NCBI GenBank assembly: GCA_033085395.1
Contig: JANQBS010000189.1
Span: 1-64,000, forward strand
Length of the DNA: 64,000 nucleotides
Source of the DNA: Xanthoparmelia taractica
Lineage: Eukaryota > Ascomycota > Lecanoromycetes > Lecanorales > Parmeliaceae
Reading direction: 5' to 3'
Shown here: in pieces, positions 12,687-25,001 of the stretch
Position numbering within the stretch: the stretch's first letter is position 1
How the letters are laid out: each line of letters begins with the position of its first letter
Program-made: the position numbers and the translations under genes
The notes under the pieces: model-generated
The model's input: only the letters and a program-made list of their open reading frames with translations
What the model was told of the DNA's origin: nothing
Database searches by the model: none

Positions 12687-13383
12687 AGCCTTATGTTCGC
12701 TGGGTTTAAATAAAACAAATGGAGTGCAATAGAACAGTTGAGGGGAAAGGAAATAGATCAAGATGCTGCGAAAACGTCGAGATGGCTTTGTGTGGAGCTT
12801 TGCGTCGTTCAGACAGAGCACGTCGAGGCAAGATTGTGAAGAAGAATTGCCTATACAGGCATTCGAGCCAAGAACGAGTCGGGTTCTGAAAGCTAAGAGT
12901 CGACGAGGTGCAGGCAGAGTAATGTGCGCCCACTCTCCTCAGGAGTGCCGCCGCATGAACCCACGAAGTCTGACAGACGAAGCATATGAGAAGGCTGAGA
13001 GAAGCCGGAGGCGAGCGAGCAAATGGCCAATTGCTCGCTACTGGTCCTGATAGAGCAAGGACATGGAGTTGCACCCGTTGCCCAGGTCAGATTCAAGCGA
13101 GCATGGGATTGTGTTGAAGCATAATCAATCCAGATGCTGTGATGATTGACTCAGCAATCCCAGTCCACCATTACACTAGGCCACCCTTTGCGGATATTTA
13201 CCTTAGATGTGAGGGTGACCGTTCCTTTTCCAGTGCCAAGACTTCTGCGCAAAGATCTGTTATCTCGGTTAGGGCTCTTACTAGCAGCAATGGTATGCCG
13301 ACCTCCGTAGGCATTCTTTCAAAATCCTATCTCCGATTTACGTCGAATCCATCTTTCCCCATGAAAACAGCATCGTGCATTAC
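12687..13383. other. divergent intergenic region
   Basis: About 700 bp between the P450 start on the minus strand and the TSR2 start on the plus strand. It presumably holds both promoters. Short open frames here overlap each other and show no motif. Confidence 0.5.
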
Positions 13384-13395
13384 ATGTTGAAAAGA

Positions 13396-14074
13396 ATGTC
13401 AGCTCTGTCGCCAAAGCCAATAAGAGAAGCGCAGGCAGGTGTTGCGCTTCCTCCATCCCCCGGTACGAATAGAATCCTTTATATACAATTGAGATCACTG
13501 AAACGAGTTAGAGAAGATTCAGAGCAAATTCGACCTTTCGATCGCTCTCGCACTCTCCACGTGGCCTGCTCTTACTCTCGCCATCCAAAACTCATGGGGT
13601 GGCCCTGACTCTCTGGAAAAGCGGGATTGGTTTGCAGGAGCAATCTCCGACCTGATATCTACTACACCAGATGCCGACGTTGAATTTGTCGAGGAATTTG
13701 TGCTCCAAGTCATGAATGACGAGTTTGACGTCAACGTCGAAGACGGCAGTGGAGAGGAAATAGCTGCGAAGATCATCGGACTCAGGAAATTGACTCTGCA
13801 AGGGGATTTCGCAATGGTAGATGAGATGTATTCGAGGTGGCAGGAGAGGCAGAGCAAGGGTGATGGTGGTGGGAAGATCAATTTTCAGCACGTCACTAGG
13901 AATGGCGATGAGCATGACACCGACTGGGATAGTGATGATATCGAAGAAGAAGACGCCGACGACGATGTCGAGATGGAGGATGCACCTTCGATGGTGAAGG
14001 CTCCCAAGGAGAAGGTCCAGCCCAAGGTTGATGAGGAGGGATTTACAGAAGTTGTAGGCAGAAAGAGACGATAG
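13396..14074 (+). CDS. TSR2: pre-rRNA-processing protein TSR2
   Basis: Two exons, 13396-13462 and 13512-14074, are joined in phase 1 across a 49-nt intron (13463-13511), giving about 209 residues. The core carries the WGG signature (LAIQNSWGGPDSLEKRDWF) that defines the TSR2 family, followed by a helical domain and a long acidic Asp/Glu stretch near the C-terminus. It ends with the conserved EEGFTEVVGRKRR-like tail. Known family role: Tsr2 chaperones ribosomal protein eS26 (Rps26) to the nascent 40S subunit and supports 20S pre-rRNA cleavage. Length matches the family. The start could also be the in-frame ATG at 13384, four codons upstream. Confidence 0.9.
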
Positions 14075-14885
14075 CATGGGTCATCTGAGCAAACATAGAG
14101 TACCACACCTTCCGCATAAGACAGCGGCTCCGGCATCGAGTCATCCACCAGGCAATTTGAAGATTCTCCGGTCTTGAGGGGACCAGCTGTGGGGGGTTGG
14201 AAAGAGATAAGGAGGAGAAAGCATATGCCCGTCCTCGCGGGCTTGTCTTGGACCTTTCCTATAGGTCTTTAGAGCCGGCTCATGAGCTCTAGATGAGGTC
14301 CGCGATGCACTTGTCATTTTGGGTATGTGAGGGCCAACCTTGTCACATTTGCAAGCTCAATCGGTCGCCGAAAGGTCGCTTTAAGAAAGGCTGCTTTTGC
14401 CTACCCATGCCTTATGCATCGACCTTTGACACCGCTTGGTTACACCCCGAGCGCCCACGAACTTTCTCAATGCCTCTGCTTGATCAATGGAGCGCACTGT
14501 TAGAGACCAAATCCCTGATCGATTGCTACAGGTATAGATGATTAGGGTTTCGCTCCATCAGGTTACTCCGAAGCCGTGACTAGGAACAACTTGCCTCCAT
14601 CTCCGTTCAACGGCCTCTACTGTAGGTTGTAAAGCTCAAACGAGTAGAAACATCTCTTGCATCCAGTCTTCTCTGTAGATTAAGGGCACAAGTTCTTCGA
14701 GTGTGAACACGACATGAGTTGCCAGCGCTCTAGCCAGATTCCAATGGCGCTAGTCCCGAAGTTTGTAACGCCTTCGGCATCTTGCTTTCTACACGACACA
14801 TCCACATCACCCTGGACTTCATTTCCGTTCACTTTGCACGCAAAAGCTCTGCGGTTTGAAGGCTCATTGATGAAAACATATCACC
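14075..14885. other. intergenic / promoter region
   Basis: About 810 bp upstream of the zinc-cluster gene. It contains no open frame with recognisable motifs. It probably holds the promoter and 5' leader of the regulator. Confidence 0.5.
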
Positions 14886-17149
14886 ATGGAATCGAAGTCC
14901 TCCTATCCGGATCCCGAGGTAGCTCACGGAGGAATGCATCCATTCTCCTACGCAGCACCGCCTTTAATGCCTCCAACCGAGCACGCGCGCGCGCATATGC
15001 AGCAGGCTCCAGCAGCAAACATGCGAGGATCTGTCGGTGAGGAACAAGAGTATGGACAGTCAAACCACAACGGACAACCTTTCGTACAAAATGGACAGCT
15101 TCCAAGAGAAGCTCAACCCTCCACCCCACAGCAGCTTGCACAACGAGGACTTGACGCAGACCAGAGCCAAGAGCGGGGCAATGCGGAGCCTTCTGCAAGA
15201 AAGAGAGCGAAGGTCACGAGAGCGTGTGACGAATGTAGGAGAAAGAAGGTATCTCGTCTCCAGCTCGCCGTGGGGCAATCTTCAACCTCTCATGAGCTCA
15301 TCTGACGTCTTTAGATACGATGCGATGCCGAGTCAGAGACCCCCGGTATACAGTGCAGTGCTTGCAAACGAGCAGATCAGGTGTGCGATTTTAGAAGAGC
15401 GCCACAAAAGCGAGGACCAAGCAAAGGGTGTGTGGATACCAGGATATGCCGGCCCACAAGCCTATACTAATTCTTTTGTAGGTACATCAAGGAGTTAGCA
15501 GAGCGTGTCAATAGGTTGGAAAATTCTGGAGCTACTCCTCCTGAGATGCAGTATGCCCCGCTCGATCACGATCCATCTGGTGTAGGCAGTGTCTATGCTC
15601 CGCCGCTTGATTATACAAGAAAAAGAAACCATGGCATGATGGTTGGACCACAAATGTATGAACAAGGTCATCAAGAGCTTCAAGATTTTGCGGCAGGACA
15701 CCGGAGTGCGAATGCGGATGTCGCTGCACAAGGACTCCAAGGACCCAGAGTCTTGCACTCTCCATCCCTCATCCATCATCAATCTCGAGACGCGTTTAAC
15801 AACATGGCATCGGATCCGTCAGTTGACAGGTGAGTTAGAAGGCTGGCAGGCTTGATACTCTCCCTGACTTATCACAGTTACAGCAAGCTCATTCAACCCT
15901 TTTTTCCTGTACTTGCGAATCATGAACCCCGGGTGCACCATGAACTTGAAAAAGTACCTCATAATGTTCGTACAGCACTACTCTGCGCACGCGATCTAGC
16001 AGTCGCATATTGTACCTCTGCTCTTAAGCCGGAGGCTCTGTCAGCGCGAGTTACATCAGAGCTTGCGGTCTTAAAAGCAGAGGGACCCCAAGCCCGAACA
16101 TGCGATGCCAACCTCGCATATCTTCAAGCTTTGTTTTTCATGGCCATCGTCGCAGAGAATAGTGGCCCTGTGCACAGCCGCAACACATCCTGGATTGCCG
16201 AAGCGGTCAGCATTGCGACGTATTTGAATCTACATCAATCCCACTCCTTTGGCATGGGGGACACAACCGATGAAGATGCTCCTGCAAAGGTAGCTCGTCG
16301 CGTTTGGCTAAGCCTAGTCGTACTTGACCGCTTTCACGCCAGTAGTACAGCCAGTCCATTACTGGTTGCCGAAGATAGTGCACGTCTGGTTGCATCCGAT
16401 GAAGAGATTATGGGACCTGACGCCTACCAGCTAGTCCGTAAGTCAAAAATAGCTACAGTATTGTTGTCCACCATGAAGTGAGATGATAACGATCGGCAGG
16501 TATCTCTCTTGTACTGGGCCATGTGTCCCACGCTATTCTATACCAAGACCCCGAGCGCAATCGTACCCATCCCCGCGAGCTTCTCCTTGATACCTTGTTG
16601 AAAGGTGAAGTCGACCGCTTGGGTGAAGGTCTTTATCACACCTTCCGACAGATGCCACACGTATATTTAGCTTTCGCCCACCTCAAGCTCCTTTCCCTCA
16701 GACTCCCTGGATTCCCCGATTCAATAGCAAGTGAACGCCTGGATCTCGCTTACTCGATTGCCGATCAGCTAAGCACATCCACTGGTGTTGTGCGACCATT
16801 GACTCATCATTTCGCCGGGCTCGCTGCCATCACATTCGCAGAGAACTTGGGCAATGACCAAACCGTAATCAGTCTGCAAAAGCTTCGAGCCATCCTCGAC
16901 ACTGGCTTCATTCTAGAGGACATAGAGTCTAGCAAATCTGGGCCCCATAAGACTATCTGGAATGCGCCTATTAGCTCATTCATTAGCAAGAAGCTTGGAG
17001 ATAGCGCCCCTCAAACAGCCAATGAACCCGGCTCGTCACGTGGCGGACTGGAGCACCTTGCTGACGCTGCAGTGGGAAATGGTCCTAACGGGGACGCTGC
17101 AGATTGGACTGCGGTCGGTGCGAAGGGATTCCTGAACGAATTTGAGTAG
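14886..17149 (+). CDS. Zn(II)2Cys6 transcription factor (RGT1-like)
   Basis: Five exons (14886-15248, 15315-15427, 15482-15829, 15878-16437, 16500-17149) join in frame to about 677 residues. The zinc cluster is split by intron 1 after ACDECRRKK and continues IRCDAESE, CSACKRADQVCDF, giving all six cysteines. It is followed by RGPSKGYIKELAERV, a linker and coiled-coil typical of the RGT1/glucose-responsive subgroup. The middle region contains a fungal-specific transcription factor domain. The N-terminus is Gln/Pro-rich and disordered. The protein is expected to be nuclear and to bind CGG-containing sites. A role in sugar-regulated transcription is inferred only from the linker. Introns are 48-66 nt with CTGAC/CTAAT-like branch sites. 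Confidence 0.88.
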
Positions 17150-18790
17150 CCTCTTTGGGGACTGCAACTAGATCGTCCTTCCACTTCCTTGGATACAAAT
17201 TTATCAGATCGATTACTGTAAGGAAAGTGAAACTCGGTTTTTCTAGCATCATCACATCGTCCGTTGCTTCAGATTGGAATGATACAAAAACCATGCCAAG
17301 GCTTCATTCAGTCCATTTGTCCCTGGTATCGATTTTCGTAGTGTTGGAAGTGTCTTATTACAACAAGTAAACCCTTCCGCTCTGATGTCTCCCATCGCCC
17401 CTTTACGTGGTGCTACGGGCAATCTTCATGTATATCTACGGTTTCCTGATGCTTGGTGTCTGCTTATTATGGGCATCCGGCCACTAAATGATTAATGAGA
17501 GGCTTTGGCAGGGGACTTCGAATTTACATCGAATCGGTACTCATTTTGTTTTTCAGTCTCTTTGAGAACGCATGGGAGTTGATTACTTAGTGTAAATCCA
17601 TACATTTAATTGTGACCATTCCCTCCAACGTACTATCCTACATCTTTCGATCATCCCCTTTAGCACTTCTGATGCCTCAGCCTCATCAAGGCAATGGTCT
17701 TTCCTACAAAAGTCCAACTCGGAGTCTCCACTCGCCTTCCCTTCTTCAATGTAGGCGTATTTGCATCGAACCGCGCCAGCCGTTCAATCCCGAAATGCAA
17801 TGCTGTATGAAACGGTTACGGTTGAAGCTGCAGAGACGGCGGAGAACAAAAGACAAGAGTATAGCCCAAAACAGCAAAAGAATCCAACGAGGGCTCGCGA
17901 AAACTGCAGATTTGGTTTTCCATCAACCTCTAAAGCTCAATATGTAAAGAATTAATCACGAAACTTTTGATATACGAGTTATCCAGTCTTGGCGTATGCA
18001 ATACCTGCATAAGAGGTTCGGTCCGTGAAGCTCTGGCATTGATGCTGGAAAACTGCTATATAAAGGCTTTTTCTCTTACCGTTACAAGATCATTTAGGGC
18101 GAGAATACATCTTGTGGCGATACAGTAGAGTAATCGATCAGTAGCTTGTTGCAAGCGATAACATGTAAAATATCATGGATGCTGGTGCTCATACATTTAT
18201 AGTGACCGTTGGGATGAATATAGATCCCTGTAGCAATCATATTCCTTGGCGTTCTTGGCATGCAGACTCGGGCTGTGAGAGATGCCGAGGATGTCAGACG
18301 TCGACGTTGAGTACCTGGCATTCTTCCTTGGACCCCGTTGATGGCCATGCACCGATAGCACAGTCAATGACGAATACACCTTCTGCTTGCGGTTTAGATT
18401 CGAAGCTTAGACAACAAGATGCTGACACAAAGGGCGGGAAGGGAGTGGCGTGCGAGCGAGAACCCCGGACACTATAGCCAGTGGATGGCCAGTCGCTTCA
18501 TGAAACTTTTGGCTCACTGGCCCTGACAGCCTGGCTATAAAACGGCTGGATCCTGCCCTGCTCTCTTCATTTCGATTCACTGTGGGTATATTGCTTCCAA
18601 GTTCCGCCTAAGTTCCGCCTCGAGGACGCTTTGACCGGCATTGCAGCTACCGCTCTGCCTCTTTGAGTCGAGCCTTCACATGAAGTGGTAGACCTCCGAG
18701 GGTCTTCTACTTCTTGGAAACTTCTTCATTATGATGTTTTGAGAACCCAAAGACACCCGAGTGCCGACGTATCCCCCATTTCGACATATA
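17150..18790. other. intergenic region
   Basis: About 1.6 kb with no supported gene. A TATA-like box (tataaaac, near 18536) lies about 250 bp upstream of the SIS-domain start and may serve that gene. Confidence 0.45.
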
Positions 18791-19650
18791 ATGTGCGATT
18801 CAAATATGACCTCGCCGGCGCTGTACCAGCTACCTCTAACGCCGACCTCGCCACTCTCGCCTGCGGCTATGTCAGATGCAGGAAGGTCCATTGAGGAATT
18901 TGGCAGCAAAGACGCACTAGCTACAGCACTACACGTCATTAGAACCGAGCGAGATGCCCTAACGGGACTTGAGAGCCTCTATGATACTAATAATGTCGCT
19001 CAAGAGGGACTTGCCAACTCTGTGAATGCGATCACCGCGTCTGTCTGCTCGGGTGGGAAGCTTGTAGTCGTCGGCGTTGGGAAGAGTGGCAAAATCGGCC
19101 AGAAGGTGGTTGCGACAATGAATAGCTTTGGCATCCGGAGCGCCTTTCTTCACCCCACAGAAGCTTTGCATGGCGATCTAGGTATGATAGGAGAAGTAAG
19201 CGCTTATGTTGTTACCTGCTGGAGGCTACGATATTGACTATTTGACAGAACGATACAATTCTCATCATTACTTTCTCTGGAAGGACGCCAGAATTATTGA
19301 ACCTCTTGCCACATTTACCCCTCCGAGCGGCGCTTATAGCGGTGACGTCTCATATGAACCCTTCGACGTGTCCGCTATTTGAATCTCGCCCTCCCCATTT
19401 GTCAATCCTTCTCCCAGCGCCAATTCCGAATTCAGAGGCCGAATCCTTCGGTGTGGCTGCTCCGACGACCTCTACGACCGTTTCACTTGCTCTAACCGAT
19501 GCTCTCGCAATGGCGGTTGCTCGACGTCTGCATTTCGAGCCTGCGGCGATTTTCCAGGGCTATCATCCTGGTGGCGTCATCGGTCTCAGCCATCGGGCAA
19601 GGGGTATATCATCGACGAACAGCGAAACTGCGTCTTCTGTCAATGTTTAG
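18791..19650 (+). CDS. SIS-domain sugar isomerase (KpsF/GutQ-like)
   Basis: Two exons, 18791-19195 and 19249-19650, join in phase 0 across a 53-nt intron, giving about 268 residues. The SIS fold shows the phosphosugar-binding loop GVGKSGKIGQK, the second loop TFSGRTPELL, and the helix TEALHGDLGM typical of KpsF/GutQ arabinose-5-phosphate isomerases. The C-terminal GYHPGGVIG motif of this group is also present. Bacterial KpsF has two CBS domains after the SIS domain; here the protein stops shortly after that motif, as in many fungal homologues. Expected role: aldose/ketose phosphosugar isomerisation or binding; the substrate cannot be told from sequence. ATG 18806 is an alternative start. Confidence 0.87.
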
Positions 19651-21071
19651 GTGATGATCCAGCCCAGCCACAGTGCATCTGGTCTCGGTACTCCGCTGGA
19701 ATTCAACCTTCACCTGGGATAATCAATACGAGTCAACCGTATATCCGCCCTTGAGCCACCATTACCACCTAGACAAAAGACCATGAATTGAATGTATCAG
19801 ATTCCAGGCAATTTAGAGTGTTGCTGGGATTGTTGATTTGAGAACGGAAGTCACCCGCTGCGTCATCGGTTACTGACGACAATAGTTGGCGAAGAGCAGT
19901 ATAACAGGGGAGGATCAAGTTCGGACCTGCCCATATTCCGGAGCTGAGGTTTTCACTATCCTCATTATGCAGCTAGCTGATTCTGGAGCCTTTTTACGAA
20001 GCGACACTACTTGAATGTCTAGCGAATAGCGGGGCCTTTGGGTTTATATAGGTAGCTAGACGTGGTCGTAAAGCTCTTTCTCGGAGAAATTGTCACGTAG
20101 TCTGCGAAAAATCCGCTATCAATATCCAATCAAATAACACATTTCCCCTATATCTCTCGCCACGAAGATACAGGTCGCAGAGCATTATCTAACGAATGAT
20201 ATGCGGAAGATTTCCATTGAAAGGTCGCATTTAACACAAGGCTTATCAATCGAGATAAGACGTAAGGCTGAACGTTTGGTCGGCGCTAGACCTAGGCCGG
20301 TCTGGAGTCCCAGAATTCTGAAGGTCCCCAGACAATCCATCATGTGCCTGAGCCACGCCTCACAAGCCAAGGTCGACATTAACGACATTCTTCACTTTGA
20401 TACTGTGACCATGTATATTTCAACTCCATCATGCAATCAATCCTCCAAATGACACCATTGCCCGGGTAATTGACGACAAGTCACAGCACCTCGAGCATCC
20501 CTGCCTGCACATCGAGCTAGCCATATGACTCTTGAATCCGATTTCGAGTCATTAACACTTTCTCCACTTTCGATATCAACACAATGAAGGCCTAACGTCC
20601 TAGTTGACATTTTGCGATCAGGCTACAACCCTCCTAAGCGACGTTCAGACGTCTTCCTAGCCATTGGAGCCAGCCTTGTGCATTGACCGCCCCTCCAAGC
20701 GCCTTCTCAGGCATCAGTATCGCAAGCCTACGTGTGAAGCCTACCTTTGAGCGTACCTTTTGAGCCTTGCCTGGCCGATCCCCCGCCTCCGCCACCGACA
20801 GTAATGCATCCCTAGCAATCAAACCGCACAGCTCCGCCTGCATGCGCATTTGCTGCCCTCGTTCAACACTTTCCTTTGGAGACGCAACCCGTCAAGACCC
20901 CTGAATACAGTCGTTACCATGTAATCATGGAGACTCGCAACGTTGGATGATTTTGGATGCGATCCCCGGAAACATTACACCTTACACAGGGCGAGAATTC
21001 ATTTCTGAATACCTGCACTCCACGCTCGAAACCCTGGTGTCTTAGCCAAGACACGAGCCAGCACAAGTACC
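19651..21071. other. intergenic region and probable ATG13 leader
   Basis: About 1.4 kb without a supported gene. Short open frames on both strands overlap and have no domain signature. The last few hundred bases probably form the promoter and 5' UTR of ATG13. Confidence 0.45.
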
Positions 21072-24056
21072 ATGCACCAGCATCCTCGGAAATCGCCAGC
21101 GACGGCTTCCCCAGCGAATTCTCCACGGACAAACCCTACACGGACCAACAACCCCAGAGAGGAGCTTTCGACAGGATCAAGAGGCAATTCAGGCAGAGGT
21201 ACGCCGAGTGAGCAAGGAATTGGAATAAGCGAGGGCGCGGATGCAATACTACGAGATCCAGAGAGCGCCAGTCAGGGTAGAGACTCAGTGGCCAAGTTAA
21301 ATCAGGTCATTCAGGTGTGCTATTAGTGTATGACAGATATGGGAAGAGAGCCTCTGGTCTAATTCTGAGCTTAGAACTACTTCACAAAAGCTGTCTTGAC
21401 GATACTTGATTCCCGCGTTTCGTTGCCGCAAGCATATTCGAAAGATCCGGTGGTGAAAAGGGTGAACAAGTGGGTCAGTACTCCTACCTAGACCTACTCA
21501 AGGGAAATCCCATGATAACAGAGCTTATTCCCTCTACTATAGTTCAATGTCGAGATTAATGAGACTGATGCCATCCGAAACGAGGTTCGCCTTTGGAGAA
21601 ACTGTGACGCCGTTAGCCATCGACCACCACCAATGATCATCGAGTTATATATCGATACGCAGGATCTCACAAACAGCCAAAGCTTGGTAATAATCGACAG
21701 CCAAGGAAGGCAGTGGGACGTTGAAGAGGCGCTGAATAAGTCTTCACCCTCGTCAGCTGGGGGCAGTGGTCGATCTTCGCGACCTGAAGTTGTCATTGAG
21801 AGATGGGTTGTGGAACTTGGTCGGCCTTCAGGGGATAAACCGCAGGACGTAAACACTAACAACCCACGCATATACAAGAATACTGTTGTGCTCTTCCGAT
21901 CGCTTTACTCCGTTTCTAGGCTCCTGCCGGCCTGGAAAATCGGCAAGAGACCGTCTAAGATCGGCTCAGCTTCCAAATCGCCGAAAATCAAACATCGTAT
22001 AACGCAAGGCCCTCAATCCGAGCAAGAAATCAAGAATGATCAGTTGACAATACCTCTGTTCAAAAGTGATGATGATGTTCTCGATTCATTCGTGTTCGAC
22101 CCTATTGATTCTCCCGCTGGGTCCCTTTGTCTCCAAGTCACGTATCGAAAGCAGTGCGACTTTCGTGTTGATAACTCAGAAGCCTATTTGAGCTCTAGAT
22201 TCATGGGCATGGACGACCAGTACTTTGAGCCCTCGCTTGGACGCAGGAAAGATCCTGATAAACAACGAAAGGATTACGCCGGTCGACCCACCAATGAAAT
22301 AGCTGGCTCGTTACCGCACAACAGGCGAGACAGTATCCCGCGCCCCGATCAAGGCCAAGCCTATGGCAGTATGTCCACATTCCACCAACCAGGCCCACCT
22401 GCCAGCTCGAGCCCATTATCTGCTCTTCGTGCTGCGCGAATTGCGGGTTCTGAATCCCCAGAGGATACAGTCTCAAGGAGAGCACCACCAAACACGCGAT
22501 CGGCACAAGGATCTAGGTCGTCTCTCCGCTCCGCTGATGGTAGTGCCGGAGTCGGCAGGAGACCATCTATATCATTCATGCCTTTTAAGAGTCCGTCACT
22601 ATCTGCCTCGCCTTCACAAGCTGAACCGTTGATGACCTCCGTTACACGAGGATCACTAGGAAAGGCATCACCTCTGGCTGCTTTGGCGGAGGCTAGAGCG
22701 CCTTCGAGTCTCGGACCACACGGTTCGGTTCCCTCTCGAGGTTCACCCAGTGCAGCAGATGTTCCTTCGATATCCAGTTCGCCGAAACCTGGTCCTCCGC
22801 AAAGGTATAGTAGCAGTTTTGGACACAGGAAAGCAAAGCTTTCGGTTGGCGGTGGTAGCAGGACAGAAGATGACAATAGCAGCGGGAAAGCCAGCTTGAA
22901 CTCGTCTAATGCTCAACCAGGATCTGGCGTCTTAGCCGAAGGTGGAGGTGCGAGCTCGGGCTCCATCCAGACAGATGATGACAATATTTCTGATTTTCTC
23001 AAGCTGTTGGATCAGAAAAAAGATTTGAAGAGCTTCAGGCATGCAAACGACCAAGTCGCAACTGAAGCTTCAACAAGGCGGACCAGCGCTGCCTTGAATA
23101 AGTTCCAGCGGATGCGAGACTCGAACGATGCTCTTTATAGCTCATTGTCGTCTTCCCATTTGTTACATCGTTCCTCTTCCTCCTCGAGCCGTCCGCCCCT
23201 GGTAGCCGGGACTTCAATTTCTCCGTCATCATCACCAGGGAAGCCCGTCTCTCCACATACGCCTCATACGCCTGCCGTCCCTTCGAGATTGAGCGCAAAC
23301 AGTACCATCGAGTATCCTCGGGGTGTCCCTAGTCCGGGCGAAGACCGCCGTCCACGCCCTACTGCTACGGATGCTGCTCAGGACGCTAGAAGTAATCGAG
23401 ATTCTAGCACTGGAGCAATCGACATCCCAAACTCCCCACGACCATTTCAGTCTAGCTATCGAAGATCGAGCTCGGCCGCACAGCAAGCCCGAAATGTGCC
23501 GTACGATGAAGATGAAATGTTTCCTTTCGCGATGCGCAGTGCGAGCCTTGGCGTCGATGACCGGCCGCCAGTCAGCCTCGGCGCCCTCACTGGTATGCAT
23601 GGAGGGGACGTACCCGATGAAACCGCCGTAGCCATGCCGAGTGTGGAGACGCGCGAAGCCGCTTTCGGATCTCGTTTCGATGGCGAGAGGAGCGACCGAG
23701 CGCAACCTTTGTCTTTTGAGCGTCACGAGGAAATTGGCTCGTTACAAACTCGTGTCGCACCCTACCGTCCTCGTATCGGTAGAGGAAGTGGGAGAGGAAC
23801 CCCACCACATGCTTCGTCGTCCAGTTTCGCAGAGCGAGGCAGTGTTAGTGGAAGCTCGGATCATCGTGGTAGCAGAACTAGCTTTCCTCGGCCTCCGAGC
23901 AATTTCGAGGACGAGGAGCCGTTGCTGTTTGCCATGAGTGACTTTGGCGCCACTCAGCAATCAAATCGAAGTCTGGAAGAAAATCGAGGCGGGGAGAGGG
24001 GAGGCAGCGATTCGGGGGCATCCTCGAGGAGAGGGAGCAGGAGAGGCAGATACTAA
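21072..24056 (+). CDS. ATG13: autophagy protein Atg13
   Basis: Three exons (21072-21314, 21375-21473, 21543-24056) join in phase 0 to about 951 residues. Residues about 60-310 form the HORMA domain. It contains the NYFTKAVLTILDSR helix, the FNVEINE strand, ERWVVEL, YKNTVVLFRSLYSVSRLLPAW and a C-terminal strand ending near PSLG. The remaining two thirds are Ser/Pro-rich and disordered, as expected for the segment that binds Atg1 and Atg17 and is phosphorylated by TORC1. Known role: regulatory subunit of the Atg1 kinase complex at the phagophore assembly site. Introns are 60 and 69 nt; the second uses a GTCAGT donor. Confidence 0.95.
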
Positions 24057-25001
24057 CCAGTATTAGTCTGCAGCTTTAGAGACGAATGGACTACTCCGCT
24101 GAAGATAAGCATGCGTATTACAGGATACACTCTGGCGTTCAGCTCGGTTCGTTGTTGAACCCTTTTTTCTATTTTTCGCATAAAAGGGGACAGAAGATTT
24201 CAGACCCTTGTCCAACGACATCTTGATTCCATTTCTTGATGTTGTACATACGCTTTGTTTACAGTCGTGCATTTCAGCGAATGGGGCTGCTACATAGATT
24301 GGATCAGGAGCAAAGGAGGCTGAATGTGCGGTAGTGGCGCATAGGTATAGGTTCGTTCGGGAGTTGGAGAAGCACAGAATGCCATACTAGAAAGAAAGAA
24401 AGAAGGGATTTGATGAGAAGACAAGACAAGACAAGACAAGAGGGGAATACATACTTCTACTTTACTTAGGATAATCCAGATATGTTCATCGTATTGAATG
24501 TCCATGCCCCTTGATGCATGCCTCTGATTGGCTGTGTATATAGTCTTTTTCCATTGGGGACGCGCAGTTTAGTGCCAAGCATTACTTTATCTTCCTGCGA
24601 GTCATTATGCACACATCCATATCTATCTATCCCTCCACCAATCCATTCATTCCTCCTTCCCACATATAACATACAGCACCCTGACTTTATAAGTTCTCGA
24701 ATTTCTGCTCCCAGATCCATCTCCCATATTAGCAATCATATCTTCACACATATTGGCCCCAGAACATTCCGCCCTTTTGTCTGGTCCAAATAGCCCCAAG
24801 TCACTCAAAGTCCCCCAAACCTACGCCTGCCTGAACCATTCCATCCGGAATTCGGTTTCTTCCTTTCTTCCTCCTTAAACTCCTGGAATCCTTCCGTCCT
24901 CCACCAAGCGCCTTTAAACAAGCCGTGACCCTTCGAGGTTACAGCGAGGCGCGTTCCCCGGAGCGACTGGAAGGACCTTCCATCGCTCCCTTCGCCCGCA
25001 T
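24057..25001. other. intergenic region with ACAAG pentanucleotide repeat
   Basis: About 945 bp between ATG13 and the IBTK-like gene. It contains a short tandem (acaag)n run at about 24418-24440 and pyrimidine-rich sequence near the downstream start, common in fungal promoters. No gene is supported. Confidence 0.5.

Noticed and set aside
8534..17149. Possible secondary-metabolite cluster (two P450s, a Zn2Cys6 regulator, and a LYS2/NRPS-like gene and MFS pump further on)
   Set aside because: TSR2 lies between them, there is no polyketide, terpene or peptide backbone enzyme, the adenylation-reductase protein is of the lysine-pathway type, and both P450s appear damaged.
18175..18477. Plus-strand open frame of 100 codons upstream of the SIS gene
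   Set aside because: Overlaps open frames on the opposite strand, no motif, and lies where the SIS promoter is expected.
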